Notes: generated by a model not told the origin, from the letters alone. DNA of 64,000 nt from Rhizobiales bacterium Y(2018) (GCA_005502925.1 SCPD01000001.1:434001-498000); one strand, 5' to 3'; positions 1-11,184 are shown, numbered from the stretch's first letter. Made by a program: numbers and translations.

Positions 1-1326
1 GAGCGCGGCGCGCACGGCTTTGCCCAGATCGACGCCCGCGATCGAGCGGCCGGAGCCGCTGGCCTTCAGGCCTTCCTTCTCGAAGCCGAGCACAATGCTC
101 GGCCGGTTGAAGCGTTCCTTCAGCCGCGCCGCGGCGAGCCCCAGGACGCCCGGATGCCAGCCCTCGCCCGCGACGACGATGGCCGGGCTCGTCCGCTCGG
201 CGCCCAACGAGGCGTCGGCCTCGCGCAGCGCCTGGTCGAGCACGCTGAGCTCGATCGTCTGGCGCTCGCGGTTTAGCCGTTCGAGGTCGCCTGCGATGAT
301 GGCGCAGCGCCCGCGGTCCTGGCTCGTCAGCAGTTCGAAAGCGAGATTGGCATGGCCGATGCGGCCCGCCGCATTGAGGCGCGGCCCCAGAAGGAAGGCC
401 AAGGCATAGGCGTCGGGGCGACGCTTGAGCCGGGCGACATCGGACAGAGCGGCGAGACCCGGATTCTCGCGGCGCGCCATGATGCGCAGGCCTTGCGTGA
501 CATAAGCGCGGTTGAGGCCGGTGAGCGGCACGACATCGCAGACCGTCGCCAGCGCCACTAGTTCCAGCCATTGCAGCATGTTGGGCTCAGGGCGCGCCGG
601 TCCGTACCAGCCGCGCTGGCGTAAGGTTCGGTTGACGACGCTCACCAGGATCATGGCGACGCCACAGGCGCAGAGATAGCCGAAGCCCGATATGTCGTCC
701 TGGCGGTTCGGGTTGATGACCGCCGTCGCATCGGGCAGCGTGGCGCCGGCCTGATGGTGATCGACAATGACCACATCCATGCCGAGCGCCTTGGCCTTGG
801 CCAAGGGATCATGCGAGAGCACACCGCAATCGAGGGTCAGCAGCAGTTGCGTGCCCTGCTCCTTGAGCGACTTGACCGCCGCCTCGCTCGGCCCATAGCC
901 TTCGGTGATGCGGTCGGGGATATGAACGATGTTGCCGGCGCCGACGCTCTCCAGGAAGCGCGTGACGAGTGCCGCAGAGGAGACGCCGTCGACGTCATAG
1001 TCGCTGATCGTGCCGATGCGCTCGCCCGTCATGATGGCGCGCGCCAGACGCTCGGCGCCCTTCTCCATGTCGACCAATGCCTGAGGCTGCGGCATCAGGC
1101 GGCGGATCGTCGGGTTCAAATAATTCTCGACATCGTCGAGGCCGACCGATCGCGCGGCGAGGACGCGGCCCAAGAGCTCCGGCAGGTCGTTCTTCTCGGA
1201 GATGGCTTGCGCATCGCGGCTCTGGAAGGCCCGCGGCCGCCACAGACGGCCGGTCACGGAGCGGCTGACGCCGAGAAAGGCAGTCGATGAATTGTTGGCC
1301 GTCCGGCTATCGAGCAAGAGAGACAT
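1..1326 (-). CDS. recJ: Single-stranded-DNA-specific exonuclease RecJ (3' end cut by window edge)
   Basis: 5'-to-3' single-strand DNA exonuclease of recombination and repair. Read on the minus strand from the ATG at 1326, the first 442 codons are present and the C-terminal part lies beyond position 1. The DHH-family phosphoesterase signatures are clear: motif I DYDVDG at about residues 109-114, a TLDCG motif, and VIVDHH with the DHH triad at about 189-191, followed by INPNR. These Asp and His residues bind the catalytic metals. The later GWHPGVLGLAAARL stretch is the DHHA1 region, and a GSGRSI motif is also seen. The reading frame is intact up to the edge. No partner gene is visible because the downstream side is outside the window. 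Confidence 0.93.
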   Translation of the reverse strand, partial: MSLLLDSRTANNSSTAFLGVSRSVTGRLWRPRAFQSRDAQAISEKNDLPELLGRVLAARSVGLDDVENYLNPTIRRLMPQPQALVDMEKGAERLARAIMTGERIGTISDYDVDGVSSAALVTRFLESVGAGNIVHIPDRITEGYGPSEAAVKSLKEQGTQLLLTLDCGVLSHDPLAKAKALGMDVVIVDHHQAGATLPDATAVINPNRQDDISGFGYLCACGVAMILVSVVNRTLRQRGWYGPARPEPNMLQWLELVALATVCDVVPLTGLNRAYVTQGLRIMARRENPGLAALSDVARLKRRPDAYALAFLLGPRLNAAGRIGHANLAFELLTSQDRGRCAIIAGDLERLNRERQTIELSVLDQALREADASLGAERTSPAIVVAGEGWHPGVLGLAAARLKERFNRPSIVLGFEKEGLKASGSGRSIAGVDLGKAVRAAL

Positions 1327-1482
1327 GATCCTTCATTGGACACCGATTCGGCCGCGCCTTCGACAGCATCGACCAGACCGGAAAGAGGTTCCATACTCAC
1401 CCCCGGGACAGCCCGCAAGCGCGGGAACCTTACCCTGCTCCAGCCATTGATATTCAAACGGAAACAGGAATTGGGAGCCGCG

Positions 1483-1632
1483 ATGATCCGCAAGCTGAAG
1501 TCAGGTGAATACCGGCTCTATTCGCGCAAGAAGGATCCCAAGACCGGACGGCGGCGCAATCTCGGCACATTCAAGAGCCGCGCCGCCGCGGAAAAACACG
1601 AACGCGAGGTGCAATATTTCAAGCACCACTGA
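1483..1632 (+). CDS. Small basic conserved-looking protein, 49 aa
   Basis: A 49-residue ORF starting MIRKLKSGEYRLYSR and ending EVQYFKHH. The ATG at 1483 is preceded by GGGAG about six bases upstream, which decides this start over the longer frame reaching back to 1336. It is rich in Lys and Arg, with a GEYRLYSRKKDPKTGRR core and an AAAEKHEREVQYFK helix. The form resembles a very short beta-hairpin plus helix DNA- or RNA-binding unit. I recall small proteins of this kind as common in Rhizobiales genomes, but I know no function. It is convergent with argC (6 bases between stops) and divergent from recJ. Function is not assigned. Confidence 0.7.
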   Translation: MIRKLKSGEYRLYSRKKDPKTGRRRNLGTFKSRAAAEKHEREVQYFKHH

Positions 1633-1638
1633 TCCTGA

Positions 1639-2679
1639 TTACGGGAACAGCGCGACCTGCTCGAGACCTTGGCTTTCTGGCAGACCGAACATCAGGTTGA
1701 AGTTCTGAATGGCCTGGCCGGCCGAGCCCTTCACCAGATTGTCCAGCGTCGAAATCAGGATGACGCGGCCGGGCACGCGATCGGCATAGACGCCGAGCAT
1801 CACATTGTTCGAGCCGCGCACATACTGGGTCGAGGGCATGACGCCCTTCGGCGCCATGAAGACGAAGGGTTCGTCCTTGTAATGCTTCTCGAGCGCCGCA
1901 ACGCAATCGGCGGCCGTGGCGCCGCCTTTCAGCTTCGCATAGCTGGTGCACAACTCGCCGCGGCTCATCGGAATGAGATGCGGGGTGAAGTTGACGATCA
2001 CCTGGCTGCCCGCGGCGCGCGAAATCTCCTGCTCGATCTCCGGCGAATGGCGGTGGCTCGCCACGCCATAGGGCGAGAGCCCCTCGCCCGCCTCGCAGAA
2101 CAGCACATTCTGCTTGAGTGAGCGTCCGGCGCCCGAGACACCCGACTTGGCGTCGATGATCAGATCCGATGCATCGATGAGCCCTGCCTTGACCAAGGGC
2201 AGCAGCATGATGAGCACGGCGGTCGGATAACAGCCCGGACAGGCGACGAGCCGCGCCTTCTTGATATCGTCGCGATAATGCTCGGTGAGGCCGTAGACCG
2301 CGTCCTTCTGCAGATCGAGCGCCTGATGCGCACCGCCATACCATTTCTCATAGACGGCAACGTCACGCAGCCGGAAGTCGGCCGACATGTCGATGACCTT
2401 GAGATGCTTCGGGAGTTCGCGGATGACCGCCTGGCTCGTCGCATGCGGCAGGCCACAGAAAACCGCCTCGACCTTCGACCAGTCGGCTTCCTCATTCTTG
2501 ATGAGAGTGGGCAGCTTCAAATGCGCCAGATGCGGGAAGACCTCGGCCATCGCCTTGCCGGCATGCGAATTGGCCGTGAGAACCGCGATCTCCATGCCCG
2601 GATGACAGGCGGCAAGGCGCACCAGATCGGAACCGGTATAGCCCGAAGCACCGATAACACCGATCTTGATCTTGGCCAT
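1639..2679 (-). CDS. argC: N-acetyl-gamma-glutamyl-phosphate reductase
   Basis: Cytosolic NADPH-dependent reductase that converts N-acetylglutamyl-5-phosphate to the semialdehyde, the third step of arginine biosynthesis. The 346-residue protein has the N-terminal Rossmann motif GVIGASGYTGSDLVRL (residues 7-22). The active-site signature is ACPGCYPT, in which Cys150 should be the catalytic nucleophile. Length is normal for the long-form ArgC family. In many Rhizobiales argC lies directly downstream of rplM-rpsI. Here about 8 kb of transport and regulatory genes separates them. An inverted repeat lies at 2762-2784 upstream of its start. Confidence 0.96.
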   Translation of the reverse strand: MAKIKIGVIGASGYTGSDLVRLAACHPGMEIAVLTANSHAGKAMAEVFPHLAHLKLPTLIKNEEADWSKVEAVFCGLPHATSQAVIRELPKHLKVIDMSADFRLRDVAVYEKWYGGAHQALDLQKDAVYGLTEHYRDDIKKARLVACPGCYPTAVLIMLLPLVKAGLIDASDLIIDAKSGVSGAGRSLKQNVLFCEAGEGLSPYGVASHRHSPEIEQEISRAAGSQVIVNFTPHLIPMSRGELCTSYAKLKGGATAADCVAALEKHYKDEPFVFMAPKGVMPSTQYVRGSNNVMLGVYADRVPGRVILISTLDNLVKGSAGQAIQNFNLMFGLPESQGLEQVALFP

Positions 2680-2761
2680 GAGTCTCGTCTCCTCGCGATA
2701 AATCGAAGCGCTCCTTTAAGCCACGCGCGCGCATTGTAAAGATTGTCGCGCGAACAGCTCC

Positions 2762-2784
2762 AAGAAAGATCTCATATCTTTCTT
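2762..2784. repeat. Inverted repeat upstream of argC, downstream of the MFS gene
   Basis: AAGAAAGAT and ATCTTTCTT form perfect 9-base arms around a 5-base loop. The repeat sits 83 bases before the argC ATG and 29 bases after the stop of the MFS gene, both on the minus strand. It is AT-rich, unlike its surroundings. It could be an operator for argC or a weak terminator for the MFS transcript; no distinct U tract follows the stem. Confidence 0.4.
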
Positions 2785-2812
2785 ACAACTCTTTGAAATA
2801 TCGATGCTAAAT

Positions 2813-4027
2813 TCATGTCACAGAGCTCAGGCGCCCGCGTATGGTAGTGAGCCCGATCAGGGTCAGAAGCGTGAAGCCGGCGCCGGCAAGGAACGTGCCT
2901 TGCGGCCCCGTCCAATCCCACAGCGCACCGGCGAGGATGCTGGCGAAAAACAGCGCCACACCGGTGATCAGGTTGAACATACCGAAGGCGGTGCCGCGCA
3001 ATTCGGGCGGCGCCGTCTCGGCGATCAGCGCCGCTAGCAAGCCTTGGGTGAAGCCCATATGCAGGCCCCACAGCACGACACCGACGGCGAGCCCGATCAT
3101 GCCCTCGGCATAGGCCAGCACGATATCGGCGACGAGAAGCAGCAGGAGTCCGACGATGAGCAAGGTGATCTTGTCCATGCGGTCTGCGAGGAGGCCGACC
3201 GGATAGGCCGAGAGCGAATAGGCAAGGCTCATGATGACCAGGACGATCGGAATGAAGACGAGCTGCAGATCAAGTGACTGGGCGCGCAGCACCAGAAAGG
3301 CCTCGCTGAAGCGCGCCAGGGTGAAGACCGCGGCGATGGCGACCACCCACCAATAACTGGCGCCCAGGCGGCGCAATTCGTCACAATGCAGCGGCATGCG
3401 CACCTGGCGCAGATCCTTCGGCCGCTCCGGCTCCTTGACCGCGACGATGATGAAACCGGCGGACAGGAAGGCCGGGATGACCGCGATCCAGAACACCGCC
3501 TGGAAGTCATTGGCGGTCAGCCACATCACGGCGATGGCGAGAAGCGGACCAGCGAAGGCGCCCAACGTATCGAGAGATTGGCGCAGGCCGAAGGCGGCGC
3601 CGCGCAGATGCGGCGGCGCCAGATCGGCGACGAGCGCATCACGCGGGGCGCCGCGGATGCCCTTGCCGATGCGGTCGATGAAGCGCGCTGCGACGAGCCA
3701 GCCGACAGAAGGTGCTAAGGGAAAGATCGGCTTGGTCAGGGCCGCGAGACCGTACCCCAAGGCGGCCAGTGCCTTGCGCTTGCCGAGCCAGTCACTCAAG
3801 GCACCGGAGAATATCTTGGTGATCGAAGCCGTCGCCTCGGCGATGCCTTCGATCACACCGACGGTCAGCGCCGAGGTGCCGAGGACGGTTACCAGATAGA
3901 TCGGCAGCAGCGCGTGGATCATCTCGGACGATACGTCCATCAGCATCGAGACGAAGCCCAGAACCCATATGCCGGCGGGTATGGCTTGCCGGCGCGCCGG
4001 GCGGGTGTCGGTCATATGAGAATCCAT
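2813..4027 (-). CDS. Major facilitator superfamily transporter
   Basis: Inner-membrane secondary transporter with about twelve hydrophobic segments. The first begins near the N-terminus (GIWVLGFVSMLMDVSSEM). The MFS loop 2-3 signature appears as GALSDWLGKRKALAALGYG. The motif DRIGKGIRGAPRDALVADL is also seen, and it recurs in one group of efflux-type MFS proteins. The start is taken at MDSHMTDTRP (404 aa). Neither this ATG nor the one 12 bases downstream has a clear ribosome binding site, and the frame stays open further upstream with low-complexity sequence that is unlikely to be coding. It is divergent from the DctB-like kinase, so the two may share a control region. Substrate is unknown. 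Confidence 0.85.
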   Translation of the reverse strand: MDSHMTDTRPARRQAIPAGIWVLGFVSMLMDVSSEMIHALLPIYLVTVLGTSALTVGVIEGIAEATASITKIFSGALSDWLGKRKALAALGYGLAALTKPIFPLAPSVGWLVAARFIDRIGKGIRGAPRDALVADLAPPHLRGAAFGLRQSLDTLGAFAGPLLAIAVMWLTANDFQAVFWIAVIPAFLSAGFIIVAVKEPERPKDLRQVRMPLHCDELRRLGASYWWVVAIAAVFTLARFSEAFLVLRAQSLDLQLVFIPIVLVIMSLAYSLSAYPVGLLADRMDKITLLIVGLLLLLVADIVLAYAEGMIGLAVGVVLWGLHMGFTQGLLAALIAETAPPELRGTAFGMFNLITGVALFFASILAGALWDWTGPQGTFLAGAGFTLLTLIGLTTIRGRLSSVT

Positions 4028-4109
4028 CGTCAAAGCGGCGGCGCCACCATAGCCGAGCCGCCCTCGCCCGCAAGATTGCTTCGGTCCGGGCGCGCGTGTA
4101 GGACAGGCC

Positions 4110-5983
<1,874 letters not shown>

Positions 5984-5987
<4 letters not shown>

Positions 5988-7354
5988 GACCAGCCCTGGT
6001 GCTGCTCGTCGACGACGAGGAGGAACTGCGCCGGTCGACCGCCCAGTCGCTGGATCTCGCCGGTTTCCCGGTGCGTGACTTCGGCACCGCCGAGGCGGCG
6101 CTCGATCTCATCACACAAGGCTTCAACGGAGTGCTCATCACCGACATCCGCATGCCCGGCATGGACGGCATGACGTTGATGAGCCGGGTGCGCGACATCG
6201 ATCCCGACATCCCGGTCATCCTCGCCACCGGCCATGGCGACGTGCAGCTCGCCGTCAAAGCGATGCGCGAGGGTGCTTATGACTTCATCGAGAAGCCGTT
6301 CAATGCCCAGGCGCTGGCCGATGTCGCCGCGCGCGCGATCGACCGCCGCCGGCTGGTGCTCGAGAACCGCCGCCTGCGCGCCGTCGCCGGCAAGCGCGAC
6401 GATATCGAGGCGCGGCTGCCCGGCCGTACCCAGGCGATCATCGATCTGCGCTACCGCCTGCGCGCCGTGGCGCCGACCGACGCCGATGCGCTCATCATCG
6501 GCGACACCGGGACCGGCAAGGAAGTGGCGGCGCGCGCCCTCCACGATCTGAGCGGCCGCGCCACGAAACCCTTCGTCGTCATCAATTGCGCGGCCCTTCC
6601 CGTCCATCTGATCGAGAGCGAACTCTTCGGCCATGAGGCGGGCTCGTTTCCGGGCGCGCTCAAGGCCCGTTACGGTAAGTTCGAGCACGGGCGCGGCGGC
6701 ACCGTTCTCCTCGACGAAATCGGCTCCATGCCGCTCGATCTCCAGGCCAAATTCCTGCGCGTCATCCAGGATCGCGTCATAACACGGCTCGGCTCCAACG
6801 AAGCCGTGCCGCTCGATGTCCGCTTCATCGCGACCAGCAAGGCCGATCTCGAGGCGGAAGTGGCAGCGGGACGTTTCCGCGCCGATCTCCTCTATCGCCT
6901 CAATGTCGTGACGCTGCGCCTGCCTGCGCTTTCGGCGCGCCGGGCCGACGTGCCCCTGCTCTTCCTGCAGCTCGCCAGCGAGGCGGCGGCGCGCTATCGC
7001 CGTGACGACGTGCCGGTGCCGCCGCAGATCCTGGCCGACATTGCGAGGCGCGACTGGCCGGGCAATGTGCGCGAGCTGCGCAACGCCGCCGACCGCTTCG
7101 TTCTGGGCCTTGGCTTGTCGCCAGCGGATGAGGAGAGCATTCCGGCGCCTGCCGCGCGCCTCGCCGACCGCGTCGCCCAGTTCGAACGTGGCGTCATCGT
7201 GGGCGCCCTGGTGGCGAGCGGCGGCAATCTCAAGCCGGTATACGAATCGCTCGGCATCTCGCGCAAGACGCTCTACGAGAAGATGCAGAAATACGGCCTC
7301 GACAAACGCGAGCTGGGTGTGAGCGAGCCGGGCGATCCGGAGGCCGATGTGTGA
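5984..7354 (+). CDS. dctD: DctD-like sigma-54-dependent response regulator
   Basis: Cytosolic NtrC-family activator, 456 aa. The receiver domain has phospho-acceptor Asp54 in ITDIRMPGMDG. The AAA+ domain has Walker A GDTGTGKE (173-180) and Walker B VLLDEIG (241-247). The WPGNVRELRN motif and a C-terminal Fis-type helix-turn-helix (GISRKTLYEKMQKYGL) complete it. The loop that normally reads GAFTGA and contacts sigma-54 reads GSFPGA here (220-225). It is the cognate regulator of the overlapping dctB-like kinase. The TTT operon begins 189 bases downstream and is the obvious candidate target. An imperfect inverted repeat and a sigma-54-like element lie in that gap. Confidence 0.9.
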
Positions 7355-7364
7355 AAGCCCACAC
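7349..7364. repeat. Short inverted repeat at the dctD stop codon
   Basis: GTGTG and CACAC flank a 6-base loop and overlap the dctD stop. No U tract follows, so it is a poor terminator. It lies just before the sigma-54-like element and could be half of an activator site. Confidence 0.3.
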
Positions 7365-7370
7365 AGTCCT

Positions 7371-7386
7371 GGGCACCAATGTTACG
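7371..7386 (+). promoter_or_regulatory. Sigma-54-like promoter element before the first TTT operon
   Basis: GGGCAC, five bases, then TTAC fits the -24/-12 consensus TGGCAC-N5-TTGC with correct spacing. The invariant GC of the -12 box is AC here, so the match is imperfect. Its position between a sigma-54 activator and a carboxylate transporter operon gives the main support. The distance to the tctC ATG is about 157 bases. Confidence 0.3.
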
Positions 7387-7542
7387 ATTTCCACCCATCT
7401 GACGATCAAAACAGCGGCAAGTTCCCGTCATCGGGTCTCTCTCTGATTGCCATCGGCGTCAGCCCGGGTTTAATGCGGAGTCATGTCCGGGCGACCCAGA
7501 ACACCGGATGAGCAGAATAATCGACTTCAATGGGAGGACATC

Positions 7543-8517
7543 ATGAAAAAGCTTCTTGCTGCCTTTGCCGCCGCCACCATGCTCGCTCTGGCGAGTGGTG
7601 CCCAGGCGCAGACCTACCCCGACCGCCCCATCACCGTGGTGGTTCCCTTCGCCGCCGGCGGCCCCACCGACACGGTGACCCGTCTCGTCGCCGAGGCGAT
7701 GTCGAAGGATCTCGGCCAGCAGATCGTGGTGGAGAATGTCGGTGGCGCGGGCGGCACGCTGGGCGCGGCGCGCGTCGCCAAGGCGGAGCCCGACGGTTAC
7801 ACGCTGCTTCTCCATCATATCGGCATGGCGACCAGCGCCACGCTCTATCGCAAGCTTCCCTATGACACGCTGCAGGCCTTCGACTATGTCGGCCTCGTCA
7901 CCGACGTGCCGATGACGATCGTGGCGCGCAAGGATTTCGAGCCCGCCGACATCAAGAGCCTGCTCGACTACGTCAAGGCCAACAAGGACAACGTCACGCT
8001 TGCCAATGCCGGCATCGGGGCCGCCTCGCATCTGTGTGGCATGATGTTCATGAGCGCCATCCAGACCCCCCTGGTCACCGTCCCCTATAAGGGCACCGGC
8101 CCGGCGATGACCGACCTTCTCGGCGGCCAGGTCGACATCATGTGCGACCAGACCACCAACACGACCAAGCAGATCAAGGCCGGCACCATCAAGGCCTATG
8201 CGGTAACCTCGCCGAAGCGTCTCGACGTCCTGCCGGATCTGCCGACCGCCGAGGAAGCGGGGCTCGCCGGCTTCCAGGTCGGTATCTGGCACGGCATCTA
8301 TGCGCCCAAAGGCACGCCGGCCGAAATCACCGAGCGTCTGTCGAAGTCGCTGCAACTCGCGCTCAAGGACGCCAATGTCGCCGCCCGCTTCGCCGAGCTC
8401 GGCACCGCGCCCTCGACCGACGCGGAAGCGACGCCCGCCGCGCTCAAGACGAAGCTCGAAAGCGAGATCGCACGCTGGAAGCCGGTGATCGAAGCGGCCG
8501 GTCAATTTGCCGATTAA
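7543..8517 (+). CDS. tctC: TTT-family (Bug/TctC) periplasmic solute-binding protein
   Basis: Periplasmic receptor of a tripartite tricarboxylate transporter, 324 aa. The ATG at 7543 is preceded by GGGAGG. A clean signal peptide (MKKLLAAFAAATMLALASG) is predicted to be cut after AQA at residue 22. The mature protein begins QTYPDRPITVVVPFAAGG, the hallmark start of the Bug family. The conserved region around GGQVDIMCDQ and the C-terminal FAELGTAPS follow the family pattern. Genes for the small (TctB) and large (TctA) membrane subunits follow. Bug receptors bind varied carboxylates or aromatic acids, so the substrate cannot be named. The adjacent DctBD-like system suggests a carboxylate. Confidence 0.93.
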   Translation: MKKLLAAFAAATMLALASGAQAQTYPDRPITVVVPFAAGGPTDTVTRLVAEAMSKDLGQQIVVENVGGAGGTLGAARVAKAEPDGYTLLLHHIGMATSATLYRKLPYDTLQAFDYVGLVTDVPMTIVARKDFEPADIKSLLDYVKANKDNVTLANAGIGAASHLCGMMFMSAIQTPLVTVPYKGTGPAMTDLLGGQVDIMCDQTTNTTKQIKAGTIKAYAVTSPKRLDVLPDLPTAEEAGLAGFQVGIWHGIYAPKGTPAEITERLSKSLQLALKDANVAARFAELGTAPSTDAEATPAALKTKLESEIARWKPVIEAAGQFAD

Positions 8518-8533
8518 GGGTGAGTGAGAGATA

Positions 8534-8560
8534 GGGGTACCGGAAACGATGCCCCTTTTT
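8534..8560 (+). terminator. Terminator-like hairpin between tctC and tctB
   Basis: GGGGTA and TGCCCC form a 6-bp stem (one G-U pair) with a 10-base loop, followed directly by TTTTT. It lies in the 78-base gap after tctC. It probably acts as a partial terminator that gives more receptor than membrane subunits, as in many binding-protein operons. Confidence 0.5.
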
Positions 8561-8595
8561 CTTACGATCGACGATCAAGCGTGAGGAACCACGCC

Positions 8596-9057
8596 ATGAA
8601 ATCCATCCGCATCGATTCCACCAATGGCCTGTGCGGCGCCTTCTTCATCGCCTGCGGCCTGTTCTTCGCCTATCAGTCCTGGATCCTGGATATGGGCACG
8701 GCACTGCGTATGGGGCCCGGCTATTTCCCGCTGCTGCTCGCCGCTGTCCTGGTCCTGCTCGGCATCGTCGTGCTCATCCAGGCGACGCGTGTCCAGGGCG
8801 AACCGATCGGTCCTCTCGCATGGCGCGGCATGCTCCTGATCCTGCCGGCGCCGATCTTCTTTGGGCTGACCGTCCGCGGTCTGGGTTTCGTGCCCGCCAT
8901 CTTCATCGCCGCCTTCACGGCATCCTTCGCCAGCGTCAGGATGAAGCCGCTTCCCGCGCTCATCCTGTCGGCGGCCGTCACGCTCTTCGCCTACTTCGTC
9001 TTCAGCAAGGGACTGAACCTGCCCTTCCGTCCCTTCGGCCCCTGGCTCGGCTTCTGA
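8596..9057 (+). CDS. tctB: TTT transporter small membrane subunit (TctB)
   Basis: A 153-residue inner-membrane protein with four hydrophobic segments: near the N-terminus (LCGAFFIACGLFFAYQSW), residues about 40-60, 75-100 and 125-145. The FPLLLAAVLVLLG segment is typical of TctB. The ATG at 8596 follows GAGGA and is preferred over the longer open frame from 8524. The gene sits between the receptor and the 503-residue TctA channel subunit, 13 bases before TctA, which is the standard TTT order. Sequence conservation in TctB is low, so the call rests on topology and context. Confidence 0.88.
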   Translation: MKSIRIDSTNGLCGAFFIACGLFFAYQSWILDMGTALRMGPGYFPLLLAAVLVLLGIVVLIQATRVQGEPIGPLAWRGMLLILPAPIFFGLTVRGLGFVPAIFIAAFTASFASVRMKPLPALILSAAVTLFAYFVFSKGLNLPFRPFGPWLGF

Positions 9058-9070
9058 GGGAGACAGGCAG

Positions 9071-10582
9071 ATGGAACTCCTCGATAATCTGATCCTCGGC
9101 TTCACCACTGCCTCGACGCTGTGGAACCTGCTTTTCTGTCTCATCGGGGTGCTGCTCGGCACCTTGATAGGGGTTTTGCCCGGCATCGGCGCCACCGCCA
9201 CCATCGCCATGCTGCTGCCGATCACCTTCCAGATCGGCGATCCGGTCTCGGCCCTCATCATGCTCGCCGGCGTCTATTACGGCGCCCAATATGGCGGCTC
9301 GACCACCGCCATCCTGATCAACATGCCGGGCGAGTCCTCTTCCGCCGTCACCGCCATCGACGGCTATCAGATGGCGCGCAGCGGGCGCGCCGGGGCGGCG
9401 CTTGCCACGGCGGCGATCGGCTCCTTCTTCGCCGGCACGGTGTCGACCTTCCTGATCGCCCTGTTTGCGATCCCCTTGACCGTGGTGGCGCTCAAATTCG
9501 GGGCCGCCGAGTTCGTCTCGCTGATGGTCGTCGGCCTCGTCTCCTCCGTAGCACTCGCCCATGGCTCGGTCGTCAAGGCGATGGGCATGGTCGTGCTAGG
9601 CCTGCTTCTCGGCCTCGTCGGCACCGACGTCATCAGCGGCGCGCCGCGTTTCAATCTCGGCATCAGGGAATATGCCGACGGGCTCAACTTCGTGGCCGTC
9701 GCGGTCGGCGTCTTCGGCATCGCCGAGATGCTGCGCAACCTCGAAAATGAGCATGACCGCTCGGTGCTGATCAGGAAGGTGCATGGCCTGTTGCCGACCC
9801 GCGAGGACTTCCGCCGCATGGCGGCGCCGATCCTGCGCGGCACGGCGCTCGGCTCTGTGCTCGGCATCCTGCCGGGGGCCGGCGCCATTCTCGGTTCTTT
9901 CGCCTCCTATACGGTCGAAAAGCGCCTTTCCAACCATCCGGAGGAGTTCGGCAAGGGCGCCATCGAAGGCGTCGCCGGACCGGAATCCGCCAATAATGCC
10001 GGGGCGCAGACCTCCTTCATCCCGATGCTCACTTTGGGAATCCCGACCAATCCGGTGATGGCATTGATGGCTGGCGCCATGATCATCCAGGGCATCGTGC
10101 CGGGCCCCAATGTGGCGACCGAGCAGCCCTCGCTCTTCTGGGGCATCATCGCCTCGATGTGGATCGGCAATCTCCTGCTCATCGTCCTCAACCTGCCGCT
10201 GATCGGCCTGTGGGTGAAGCTGCTGACGGTGCCCTATTACATCCTCTTCCCGATCATCATGGCGTTCTGCTCGATCGGCGTCTACAGCGTGAACTCCAAT
10301 GTCTACGACCTCTATGTGGTCGCCTTCTTCGGCATCTTCGGCTATGCGCTGATGAAGATGCGCTGCGAGCCGGCGCCGCTGCTGCTCGGCTTCGTGCTGG
10401 GTCCGCTGCTCGAAGAAAATCTGCGCCGCGCGATGATCCTGTCGAAGGGCGATCCCATGACCTTCATCACGCGTCCAATCAGCGCAACCCTCCTCGTCCT
10501 GGCCGCCGCGGTCCTCGTCATCGTCTTCTTGCCCGCGGTCAAGAAGAAACGCGCCGAGGTCTTTGTCGAGGAGAGCGCCTGA
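9071..10582 (+). CDS. tctA: TTT transporter large membrane subunit (TctA)
   Basis: A 503-residue inner-membrane permease with about 11-12 hydrophobic segments. The family signatures are present: GTLIGVLPGIGATATIAML near the N-terminus, YYGAQYGGSTTAILINMPGE at about residues 73-92, and a second GSVLGILPGAGAILGSF half. The two repeated halves reflect the internal duplication known for TctA. A GAGGGAGA ribosome binding site precedes the ATG. It ends the operon, and a strong bidirectional terminator follows about 50 bases later. Confidence 0.95.
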   Translation: MELLDNLILGFTTASTLWNLLFCLIGVLLGTLIGVLPGIGATATIAMLLPITFQIGDPVSALIMLAGVYYGAQYGGSTTAILINMPGESSSAVTAIDGYQMARSGRAGAALATAAIGSFFAGTVSTFLIALFAIPLTVVALKFGAAEFVSLMVVGLVSSVALAHGSVVKAMGMVVLGLLLGLVGTDVISGAPRFNLGIREYADGLNFVAVAVGVFGIAEMLRNLENEHDRSVLIRKVHGLLPTREDFRRMAAPILRGTALGSVLGILPGAGAILGSFASYTVEKRLSNHPEEFGKGAIEGVAGPESANNAGAQTSFIPMLTLGIPTNPVMALMAGAMIIQGIVPGPNVATEQPSLFWGIIASMWIGNLLLIVLNLPLIGLWVKLLTVPYYILFPIIMAFCSIGVYSVNSNVYDLYVVAFFGIFGYALMKMRCEPAPLLLGFVLGPLLEENLRRAMILSKGDPMTFITRPISATLLVLAAAVLVIVFLPAVKKKRAEVFVEESA

Positions 10583-10632
10583 CGGCCAGGGAGACTTTGC
10601 TCAGGCCATAACCAACGATCGCGTGCAATAAG

Positions 10633-10662
10633 AAAAGGGATGGTGTTTCCACCATCCCTTTT
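10633..10662. terminator. Bidirectional rho-independent terminator between tctA and rpsI
   Basis: AAAAGGGATGGTG and CACCATCCCTTTT are perfect 13-base arms with a TTTC loop. The A and T ends give a U tract on both strands, so it ends tctA on the plus strand and rpsI on the minus strand. Confidence 0.9.
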
Positions 10663-10691
10663 CGATTGCAGCCAGTAGGCTCGCTGCGCGC

Positions 10692-11180
10692 TTAGCGCTT
10701 CGAGAACTGGAACGAACGACGGGCTTTGGCGCGGCCGTACTTCTTGCGCTCGACGGCGCGCGGGTCGCGGGTCAGGAAGCCGTTCTTCTTGAGGATCGGG
10801 CGCAGCTCCGGCTCGAAATTGGTCAGCGCGCGCGAGAGGCCGTGACGGACGGCACCGGCCTGGCCGGAGAGACCGCCACCAACGACGGTGCAGTCGACAT
10901 CGACCTGGTCACGACGCAGAGCGGCGACCATCGGCTGCTGGACGAGCATCTGCAGCACCGGGCGGGCGAAATAGAGATGGATCGCCTTGCCGTTGATGGT
11001 GATCTTGCCGGCGCCCCGCTTCACCCACACGCGGGCGATGGCGTTCTTGCGGCGACCAGTCGCGTAAGCGCGGCCCTGGGCATCGAGCTTGGGCTTGGCG
11101 GGCGCGGAAGCGGCCTGCGCCTGGATGGCGACTTGGCCCAGCGCTTCGCCGAGATTGGAGAGAGTTGTCTGTTCAGCCAT
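10692..11180 (-). CDS. rpsI: 30S ribosomal protein S9
   Basis: Ribosomal small-subunit protein, 162 aa. The conserved core [20 protein letters not shown] is followed by [19 protein letters not shown]. The characteristic basic C-terminus ends in [11 protein letters not shown], whose last Arg reaches the P-site tRNA. The N-terminal extension of about 35 residues ([12 protein letters not shown]) is usual for alphaproteobacterial S9. It lies 4 bases downstream of rplM in the same operon, and the terminator at 10633-10662 closes the unit. Confidence 0.98.
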   Translation of the reverse strand: MAEQTTLSNLGEALGQVAIQAQAASAPAKPKLDAQGRAYATGRRKNAIARVWVKRGAGKITINGKAIHLYFARPVLQMLVQQPMVAALRRDQVDVDCTVVGGGLSGQAGAVRHGLSRALTNFEPELRPILKKNGFLTRDPRAVERKKYGRAKARRSFQFSKR

Positions 11181-11184
11181 CGTC

